Assembly: GCA_964036155.1 (NCBI GenBank)
Contig: OZ038422.1
Span: forward strand, 20,607,201-20,671,200
Source of the DNA: Diploscapter coronatus
Taxonomy: Eukaryota; Nematoda; Chromadorea; Rhabditida; Rhabditidae
Length of the DNA: 64,000 nucleotides
Direction of reading: 5' to 3'
Shown here: positions 49,123 to 58,234 of the stretch, piece by piece
How the letters are laid out: each line of letters opens with the position of its first letter
Position numbering within the stretch: position 1 is the stretch's first letter
Translations under genes and position numbers: made by a program
Notes under the pieces: generated by a model
Told to the model about the DNA's origin: nothing
Databases searched by the model: none
What the model saw: only the letters and a program-made list of their open reading frames with translations

Positions 49123-52049
49123 ATGCATTTTTATATTTTCATCATCTCCTTAGCCTTGACTATAGAATGGGTAAGATAAGCTTAGAAAATTCTAATTTAC
49201 TGAAATGATTTATATAAAGAAGCGAACGAAAGTTTGGAACGATGAATTCTCGTTGAAAAGTTATTTTATTTTCCATTTTTGATTTGTATAAAACTGCATT
49301 ATTTTGATTCGATTCGACTCGATATTCTTATATTGCCGCTTATGAGGAGGCAGATACTGCATAATCTTTGCAATCTGCCTCGCCCTTTATTTCTCTTCGC
49401 TTTTCCGGAGAGGCGAAAAGGAAACAAGAACGAGACACGGTCTGTCAACGCAGCGCAAACTGGTGCATTGTCTCGGTGAAATTAAATTTTCTTTCAAAAA
49501 TCTGTAATTCATTCCATATAACCAATGGATTCTAGAATTTTGCAAAAATGTCCGGTAAGAAATCCTTAGGCGAAAAACGAAATTACAAGAAGAGAAATAG
49601 TGTGCCTTAGAGGAGTTAGAAAATTCAGCTCTATGCAGTTTGACAGGTCGTGAGGGGAAAGGGAATAGCGAAGGAAAAGAAAGGCGGAGTGTGTGTGAAA
49701 TCGAGTTGCCAAGAGTGGAATATCTGCCTCCTCGCAAGCGGCAATATTTTAAAGGTCAAGTCTTATTTCAAACTTTTGTTCGCACTGTAAATTTTTCAAA
49801 ATTCCTCCATGAATACATTTGTCATGCTGAAAAATAATTCAGAATCTCTCTCAAGAAATCCCGACTATAAATAAGATCCCAGAAGCTGATCTAATCAATT
49901 CGAAGCCTGTCAAGATCTCAGGCGATGTTGCAGAACCTCCCAATTCTCAAGTTCTCCCCATTCCCAATTTAATTCCATCAGAATCGAAGCAACCCACAAA
50001 CAATGTTGCTTCAAATCAAATACCTGCAGTCAACCCAAATAACCCTTGGAATATTCCAAATCTGCCGACCATCAACTGGAACGATATTTTTGTAAGAACA
50101 TATTACCTTGACTACATAGCTGCAAATTGAATTAAATAAATACGCATTAATGACGACAAATTGCGTACTTGTTTCTTGTCAGTCGCTTTCTGAGCTTCCG
50201 AGTGGCTCTTCTTGCATTTCTTGAATTCGGACTTCAGAATCGTGCTTAGCGTGATCAACTTCAGCTTACAATGATGTCCGATTTCGGACATTCGTGCATT
50301 TTTAGTGTTTTTGAAGTTACTCTGCTCGAACAAAGCGAAATTTGCTTAATTCCAACATCATTGTAAGTTGTAGCAACCTAAGTCTAGTAATTCCATAGTT
50401 GGAAAGTTTCCATGAAAAATATTACTCGAAAAAATAAGATGCTCCTTTCCTAACAAATATAAATCACTCTAAAAGCCTCATTTGCATTGCTCCTTCAGGT
50501 TGAAACATTCTAATTACTCTAAAAACGATAAAAACAATATTCAGAAGCCATTGCCAACTCTGCCTCCATTTTCACTTCCGCCTATCGATTTTAACAAAAT
50601 TTTGGTATTTTATTTTAAAAAATTTCCCAATTTTATCAAAGTAAATCATCATTTTACTTTAGAAAGCAATACCAACACTGCCTGTATTCACTCTTCCCCC
50701 AATTCAGCCGTTCCAATTTGCGACTATCGGTCCAAATGTCTTTGTGAGATGCAATAATTTTGATAATACGTAAAAAAGCTATTCCTAGAGTCCTCCAACC
50801 GCCCTGCCATTCATGAATTTGTGTCTTCCTAAACTTGCTCAGTCTTTGAAAGATGATACGGAATTCCGAACGGTTGTTGATCAGTCAATTCAAGCTAACA
50901 ACACTGATGGAGTTATCACTGCCGTTGAAACACAGGTTTGGAAAAATTACTCGGTTTAAATCATCAGAAGGTCTAATATTTTGGAAACAACTAAGACATA
51001 ATTCTGACTTCGACATTCGGGCCAATTCTAGAATTTAAAATTTTCCAAATTTAGGTTCCGATGCAGTCCAAAAATTGTTGAGGAGCGGATTCGATTTTTC
51101 GAATTTCAATTCCATCTGGGCCCTTTTCGCAGGCATTATGCCTTAAATTTTCTCTTGGAAAAATTGAAATGTGTAATTCGAGTCTCCAAGCTCCGCACTC
51201 TTGTAAAAATGCGTTTTTGGTAGAAGCGTGGTAGTTTTAGACAGGAGACTTGCGAAGAAAGTATCCTTAAAACCCGAAATTCTATAAAAGACCAGTGTAT
51301 ATCGATGATAAATTTGATTTAATGATTCTGTGTCAAAACTGGGACAAAATACACGCGCGCAAGCAAATTCCCTTGCGAAAATATGTTAATTTTGAGTGAT
51401 GGATTTTTTATCGAGAATTTGTATTTTCTTCATAAAAATCTTATTTACAGCCCAATTTATTTTTATGCTAAAAATTTACTTCGTAACGCGCTTTGGCATG
51501 CTCGCTTGGGGTCCCTATGTATGATAAACCGTACTTTATATCCTGAACTTAATAGTTAAATGTAATTTTTTATATTAGAAAATCACGGCAACTAGTCAAC
51601 TATAACAAAAAAATATTTTAAAATTTCTAACACTTTCGGAGCATTATGCAATTCTTGTATTTTAGGCATCAAATAGTTGTTCGAAAGATCAAGCAAATCG
51701 GCTTGTGGCTCTGATTGACAGACATCCAAACTTCACTACTTTGGCCAAACAAGTCCATCTTTTCTTCGAATTAAGCATGGAAGATAATTTGCCTAACTTT
51801 AGCTAATAGTGATATTGACGCCCCAGGAAAGAAATGACATAGTCCAATGGATCATCGAAAACAATTCTTTGGCCATCTTGGGGCTGACTTTCCAAAAGAA
51901 TCTCGTCAGTTCATGAAATTCATTATAAAAGAGAAACCAATCAATTATTTCAGGCGAATATTCTTAATCCAGATATCAACATGAAAATAACTCAGTTCTC
52001 ATTCGAACTGGCAGGAATGCAGCTCGAAACACTTTTCAATCCAATATAA
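49123..52049 (+). CDS. Secreted proline-rich protein, 289 aa, nematode-type, unknown family
   Basis: Eight exons, all in phase 0: 49123-49170, 49843-50091, 50545-50604, 50663-50743, 50789-50935, 51666-51752, 51803-51904, 51954-52049. The start was chosen because MHFYIFIISLALTIEW makes a clean signal peptide; the frame is open back to 48706. The mature part starts with a Pro/Asn/Ser-rich region. It holds three related units ending three successive exons (NIPNLPTINWNDIF, PTLPPFSLPPIDFNKIL, PTLPVFTLPPIQPFQF), which suggests exon duplication. The C-terminal 140 residues look like a helical domain with two cysteines (NLCLPKLAQSL, NSCSKDQANRLVALI, LTPQERNDIVQWIIENNS). AATAAA at 52073-52078. Function unknown; it is probably extracellular. 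Confidence 0.8.
49331..49746. mobile_element. Foldback MITE in intron 1 of the secreted-protein gene
   Basis: 416 bp with inverted ends TATTGCCGCTTATGAGGAGG and on the other strand TATTGCCGCTTGCGAGGAGG; both continue CAGATA. The terminal TA is compatible with a Tc1/mariner target site. Confidence 0.82.
51179..51275 (-). repeat. Dispersed repeat, copy 2
   Basis: Reverse-orientation relative of 1216-1310, inside a 730-bp intron of the secreted-protein gene. The neighbouring 51290-51540 is unusually GC-spotted (CACGCGCGCAAGC) and may belong to the same or another decayed element. Confidence 0.65.
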
Positions 52050-53055
52050 GGGATTTGATCTCAACTAATTTGAATAAATAACTTCGAATTTCTTTCGTAA
52101 TTTAAAATTTATCTTAAAAAAAATTTATTCTTTCGTTTGCAACAGCACAACTGATAACACCAGAAAATATCAGATTGCTGGAAAGAAAAATTAATTCGAC
52201 AATGAGCGCAAAAAGAAAAGAGAAGATAGAATAAGATAGTGACGGCCAAAAGTTTGAACACGCACGAATTTCTGAAGCCCAGTGGAGTGAACTACAAGGC
52301 TGGTTGATGGCACGTTTTAATGCAGTTATATCACTGATAATTAACGGATAAAAGGTAATATTCCAGAAAAATCTATGCGAATTGACAAAGTTGAATTGAA
52401 TATTTACCGATTTGTTAAATAATAGTGATAATTTTAGCAAATTTTCGCTTCAACTGACTATCAAATCGCAAATAGATTTTATCCGTTAATTATCGCTGAT
52501 ATAACTGCATTAAAACGTGCCATCAACCAGCCTTGTAGTTCACTCCACTGGGCTTCAGAAATTCGTGCGTGTTCAAACTTTTGGCCGTCACTATATGAAA
52601 TCGTATTTGAAAAAAACGTGAAGGCGGAAAAAAGTTGCGCAAGTTTTGACCTAAAGTGCCTTCCTAGTTGAGAATCCTCTTACTTTTCTCCGCGCCCATT
52701 GCCAAACATTCTTTCTCTCAACAATGGCATACATTAATCCACCTCAATAAAACTAAAATGATTACAGATCGCTTTAAACTGCTGGAAGAGAATTTCAACT
52801 ATCGTTGCAGAAAATGCTCGAAAGGAAGATATGAAAAAACGGAAAAGAGAAGTAGATATTTTAAATTATTTTACGCATTCGACTTTAAAGAACAACTTGA
52901 ATATTGATTTCTACACATGATTTGTGAATCATTAAAATACGATATTTTGAGTAAAACGACGAAAATACCTGTATGGGTTGGTTGAATGAAATACCTGGAA
53001 GCAGGGTGGCTAAATGTTTGGATTCCTTCCCGAGCTAATCAGTCATTTAGCTCAT
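52050..53055. other. Convergent 3' spacer
   Basis: Between the secreted-protein gene (+) and the LOTUS gene (-). It holds the foldback element at 52237-52593; otherwise nothing coding was seen. Confidence 0.6.
52237..52593. mobile_element. Young Tc1/mariner-type foldback MITE
   Basis: 357 bp bounded by TA. Both ends read AGTGACGGCCAAAAGTTTG, a Tc1-like terminus. The arms pair over about 115 bp with only about two differences (ACTGATAATT against AGCGATAATT), around a core of about 120 bp. No open frame. Confidence 0.9.
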
Positions 53056-56000
53056 TCACCACTCCTCATCGTCAGAAGGAATAGGCGCATCAACCGGATT
53101 GATCGAGGACGCAGAGGAGGACAAGGAGCTCATTTCCAGTCGAGTCTTCGATCTGCAACGTTGTTGTTGGATGTCTTTTTTTCTATGAAGATTCAAATTT
53201 AAAGATCCATTGTGAATATGCACATTAGATGAAGAAAATCAGAAAGTTACTTAAAAAGCTATTAGTTTTCCATCTTTTATCTCTGATGAAAGTTTTTACT
53301 GTTTTTATGCGATAATGAAAAGAATGCTCATAGGATTAAATCCAAGGTAAGCAACGGTTGCGATAACAACGAGTACCACCAACCTGAATGCAGTGAACGA
53401 GTTGCTCATGTTCGGAATTCCTGTGACTGTTGCCGTGGCTCGAGGCAGGGACTGCGCGACAGAAGAGGGATGAGAAGTAGAGAACAGTCGGGCGGTGATG
53501 GAGGGGATGCCCGTGATCGAGGAGGGGTCGCAGCGGGCTGACGACTGACTCGGACGGGTCCGGTTCAGCAGGGCTCTAATTGCGTTCACTCCTGAAACTA
53601 AATCATTGCTCACAATGCTATAGTGGATTTTGATAATGTTGTTTTTCACGAAAAGAGAATCAGAAAGGGTAGTTATCAAATAGTCACTTGAAACATTCGC
53701 CCTGATCAGGTGCATAGGCAATAACAAGTCCGTAAAGAATCGATTTTTTGAGTTTTTTTTTTACAGATTTTTGAACATTTTCAAATATACAAAAATCATT
53801 ATTTTGACGCGAATCTGATCGCCAACTCACCCATGGCTCGTTCAGACTGCTCCCCTTGTTTTTCCTGTTGCGTCTTCGTATCTTCATTCACAGCCTCTGC
53901 ATTCAGTGTGCCAACTCCGAATTTGGACGAACCAGAGAAGGCGGCTCGCAGGCGATCGGTGGGCGAGGGCAGCTGAAAATGGAGTTTTTACTAGAAAAAT
54001 TGTGATTAAAACTCAAAATATGATGACGTTCTGTAGCAATCACCTTCAAAAAAAACATCAAAAGAGAAGAACAAACCATAATGGACTGTGTAGAAGGAGT
54101 CAAGTTGAATTTGGAAGTGAGAATGGCTGCAGGGAATGTGGGAGGGAAAGGGACAGCGGACTGACAGGGATGGCTGGGAGGGGAGTGGAGAGACGATGTC
54201 GGAAAGAGCGGATGGATCGACGAAAGACGCGATTCCTGATCAGTGGAGAACGAGCTCGATTCATCTGAAACAATCGAACTTCACAAGCAATAATGGTCAG
54301 AGTCTTGTTAGAATTTGTAATAGAAATAATTTTTTAGGCTCAGCACATTGGATAAAGATAACGAAATTCTAAATGTCGAATTCATTTAGCAATCTGAACT
54401 TTTCAACCTTGATGCTCTTCTTATTTCAAAAAATAGTTCGGGAAAAACGACTTCTCTTTCTAAAATCTCGTATCTTCTCTATTACCGAATTTGTTGTTTG
54501 ACTCTTTTCGGGGAGTGAGTTTGCGTAGTTCGTCGAGTGCATTTGAATCCCCTTTCATCTTTCCCCGTCGTTCCTCTTCACCTTTGTCGTCTTCCGACTG
54601 ATCCTCTTCATCGTCACTCTCCCCTTCATCTTCATCTTCCTCACTCAAATCCAGCTCCACTCTTCCATTCGCAGACAGCGATTTTCTCGTCTCTGTCTGA
54701 ATAATAATCATTAAAAATAGTTAAATCTTTTCAAAAGGAGATTGAAACAGAGATGATAGGGAATCAGGATTGGAAAAAACAGAAACGCAAAAACATCGAA
54801 TGTGGACAAGTAACTCCTGTATTCTGTAGGAACCGAAGTTTTGCCGCGTTATTTCATAGGAAATCGTTCAATACAAGATTTTCTCAATCTTGCAATAATT
54901 TCTTCAAACAAAAATCAGATATACAAATTGTGAATCAAAGACAAATTCCTATTTCTACCAACCATTTGCTTTTGTTTGTTCCTGAGCTTCTTCTCCAGCT
55001 GCAGTTCCTGAACGAGTTTTTCCTGCAGCCCAACACTTTCCTGAACACAATCCACTAATACTTGCTTTTTCTGATTGAATCCAACCTTGTCAAGAGAAAG
55101 AGAGAGTTTAGCCTTGAAGAGGCCAGAAACGAGCAGAGTCCAGGACTTGCCGAACACAGCAGTCGGATCGAGTAGAATTCCATAGGCATTTTCGTAGGCC
55201 CGGCTCAGTTCGGAGATCTGCAATTTGTTAGTAAGTTTTCTTGTAAAAGTCACTAAGAAACGCTGACTCATTTCATAAAGACGTAATTATCAAAACTTAT
55301 ATCGTTTGTACAAGGAATAGAGATTGGAGATAGTGCTCTTGGCCCAAAACGTCTAGAACGTTGAGCTCACCATTTTTGAACAAATATTATACTATCCTTC
55401 TAACTATCTCATTCATAGCTTTCAAGGTGCTTTTTTTAAAAAGCCGTTTGTGATATCAAATTGGAATGCAAACCGGAATATGTCTGGGAAATGAGTCGAT
55501 GAGCATCTGGACGATGTTGTCACAAGCGACTTGCAGGTTGGGCAGTTTGCAGTGCACTTTGCTGGGCTTGTACACTGTGTGGCCGTTTCTTGAGTTCGCC
55601 ACTGCCCATTCTAAAACTACTCTGTCAAACATTCAACATTTGAAAATGACGGAATAAATGAGTGGTAAAATGACCGAATGCAATATTCTAGGATAGGGTA
55701 AGGAGGAAGTTCGAAAGATTACATTTTATCTGTGTCAAATACACAAGTGTCACTATTCAGTGAAAGAAATTTCCATAGTCTTTCTAATCACCCCAATTAC
55801 CTGTTGCCTGGCTAGCGACTTTCTTCGACACGAGCAGTATTTCGTCGTCCATTTTCGTCACCAGAATCTGAAATGACGGTGGATTTGGAAATCTTAATAA
55901 AATTGCAAACCTCATCGCTGAAGTGATCGTGAATGATCTTGCGAAGTTTTCTCGTGCCGAAGAGTCGAATGCACTCGTCTCCATCAAAGGGCCGACTGTA

Positions 56001-57318
56001 GAGCTGTTTGTAGGCAGACAGGAAACGGGCTATTGTCGCTGAGCCACTGCAATGCAGCATCGTCTGCAGAATGCGGTGACGGCTCATGTTCAGCTGAAAA
56101 TTTGATCAAATATGAAAAGGGGGAAAAATGAAATGACTTGAAACAGCATAACATTGCTCGAAATTTCAACTCCGATTTTTATCCAATATCAACACTCCGA
56201 CACAGCTCTGATACAGTACTTTCAATCTAATCCTAACTTATCCTAGAAATTAAGATATGACGAGTGAGTGTACGACATCAAAAATAAAAATAGAGACTTA
56301 CATCGAACTGGACGGGAGCGGCTGCAACAGGTTGCTGTGCCTGAGACTGAGTGACTGGACGACGATCGACGGAAGGAGTCGAGAAGTGAGACGAGGACCG
56401 AGGTCGGGAGGCTGAGAACTGGGCTGCAGGCACTCCGTATGAAGGACCTGCCGAGCGAGAGGGGGAAGTGGGGTTGAGACGCGCGAAGAAAGGACGACGG
56501 GTGATGGCGAAGGAGGCTGGCTGAGGAGGATGCAGGTAGGAGCCTCTTCTGAATGACTGGCTCGTGGGAGACAGGGTGGTTGACTGAAAGACAACGATTT
56601 ACTATGATTTGGTTATGAAGGAAAGACAAACCCTGTTGTGCTGCTGTTGCTGTCTGTAGCTGGTGGTGTATCGACTGTCCCTTGCAGAAGGAATTGTTTG
56701 AATATTGACCTGTCTGCTCGTTTGCCACTGCCACGCATATCCCCCACGGCCTCAACCGCTCTTCTTCCCTCCTTTTCCTTTCTTCTTTTTCTTCTGCTTC
56801 TGCACAAACTTCTGGAGCTGAGCCGTCGATTCGTCCATTCTAAAATATTGATTCAAAAACTTTTTGTTTCGAGTAAAATTTAGAACAGTCGTGAGTTATA
56901 TCGTCTCATGCTAATGATATTATTTCATTTCTGCCTATCACTTGACAGCAAAATGCTTCTTTATACTCTACCGAAATAATGATATTTTGACGAAATGGTT
57001 AAATTGATGCGATTCCGACTGTTTTGACTGAATGAAAACTTACTTGACCTTGTAGAGCATCTGGCCGTCAGCACCAGACACTGCCTGCACTTTGGGATGC
57101 GCCTGCAGGAAGCGATCCATCGACGCGAAGCCAAACTTCTTGAAGTCGCACTCGCTGCCCATTGCATCTCTGAATGAGAGAATTGATTACTGTAATGAAT
57201 GAGGGATAGACTCGAATTCCTTCCTGAACTTGTAGGCAGAGATGGGCTCGTTGTAGGGCAGCAGCACTGCGAACACTTCCACTCGCAGTCGCGACAGACC
57301 CGGGTCGTCGGGGGACAT
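53056..57318 (-). CDS. Protein with three LOTUS (OST-HTH) domains; in-frame TGA at codon 107
   Basis: Fourteen exons: 57318-57212, 57169-57044, 56839-56632, 56583-56302, 56093-55911, 55867-55801, 55610-55474, 55217-55086, 55070-54963, 54696-54486, 54264-54077, 53972-53831, 53591-53384, 53152-53056 (2196 nt, 732 codons). The ATG lies 9 nt behind a TTTCAG acceptor. LOTUS 1: about residues 10-78 (VFAVLLPYNEPISAYKF..KKFGFASMDRFL..MLYKVK). A Lys-rich and then Arg/Gln/Ser/Pro-rich linker follows. LOTUS 2: near 243-320 (YKQLYSRPFDGDECIRLFG). LOTUS 3: near 345-410 (ISELSRAYENAYGILLDP). Next come a coiled coil, an acidic block (EEDEDEGESDDEEDQSEDD), disordered Ser/Pro regions and a SDDEEW end. LOTUS domains bind Vasa helicases or RNA in germ granules. 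No Tudor domain was seen. All phases agree, but TGA at 56754-56752 interrupts exon 3. Confidence 0.85.
56752..56754 (-). other. In-frame TGA within LOTUS gene exon 3
   Basis: The frame fixed by LOTUS 1 and the exon junction reads KGKGGKKSG, TGA, GRGGYAWQWQ and then on to the next exon in the correct phase. A TGG-to-TGA change, a sequencing or assembly error, readthrough, or a hidden intron are the options. A 78-nt frame-preserving GT..AG pair exists (after LQKF, resuming at WQTSRQ), but its acceptor is purine-rich, unlike the other introns here. Confidence 0.75.
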
Positions 57319-58234
57319 TCCGAAATTCTGAAACCCCTAAGTTCAAAACACTAATTGGTTCAATTACTCGATGAAAATTTACAGAAACGGGCAGTAATAC
57401 TTCTACTTTAGTTCAGGACCAATCAACTGGATGAGCATCAGATTCGGATGTTCCGAGCAAACTCGGGAAGTATCATGAAAAATTCCAAATTTCAAAAATA
57501 AATTTTAAATATTTTTCATAGACTATTTTGGGACTCTTCTGCACAATATGAATACGACGATGGCTTTGCTATCATTGTAAACTTGTTCACAATCAGAAGC
57601 AATGGCTTTGCCAGAAGGAAAAGTAGAGAAGCAATAGCAAAAAGACAACAACAAAAAATTGCGAAGAATTGACCGCAGGAAAAAATGGAAAGACTCGAAT
57701 GAATTTGCAAAGTAGGAAGAGAAGAAAATGAGAAACTGCGAATGAGAGATGAAAGAAACACGGCCTTACAGGGCTTATCCTTGGGGAATGGTCTGCATTA
57801 CCTTAAATGGGCAGAGAGAAGGAACTGTTCTTGTCCCTTGTTTTCTCTCATTATTTCTTACTCTTCTCACTATTTTCAAAGGGTAAGACTTGTAAGCCCG
57901 TGGAAACTAATTTTAACCGATCCTTAAAATCGTCGGTACTTTTCTTGATTTCTCACTTCGAATAGTTTTTTTTCTCATTCATTCTTCTATCAGTCTCAAG
58001 ACCAGAATTTCATGAGCTTTTCAATAGATTTTCGCAAGTTTACGATAAATCGGGATGTGTTTTGATCTTACCTTTGTGTTGAAAACGATCCTTCGATGAG
58101 AAAAAAACTTTCTTCTTTGTCGACACGAAAAATGACCATTTGAATATTCTCCCATTTTTCGCTATGTATTTTCGAAATTCGCTATTTTTCGCTTCATTAC
58201 TCATTTTGTTTGAGCCGACAGCGTTCGCTGGAAA
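57319..58234. other. Divergent promoter region, LOTUS gene / caspase
   Basis: 916 bp between two start codons. It contains the family-C foldback at 57761-57900; the frame at 58040-58414 on the minus strand is a shadow of caspase exon 1. No specific regulatory motif could be assigned. Confidence 0.5.
57761..57900. mobile_element. Short foldback element, family C, copy 2
   Basis: About 140 bp beginning CGGCCTTACAGGGCTTATCC; its other end read on the minus strand is CGGGCTTACAAGTCTTACCC. Homologous in the interior to 34778-34909 (TCTCACTATTTTCAAAGG). Confidence 0.75.

Noticed and set aside
56243..56755. 170-codon minus-strand frame over LOTUS exons 3-4
   Set aside because: It runs through an intron in a frame different from the phase-consistent exons; it is a shadow of the Ser/Pro-rich linker.
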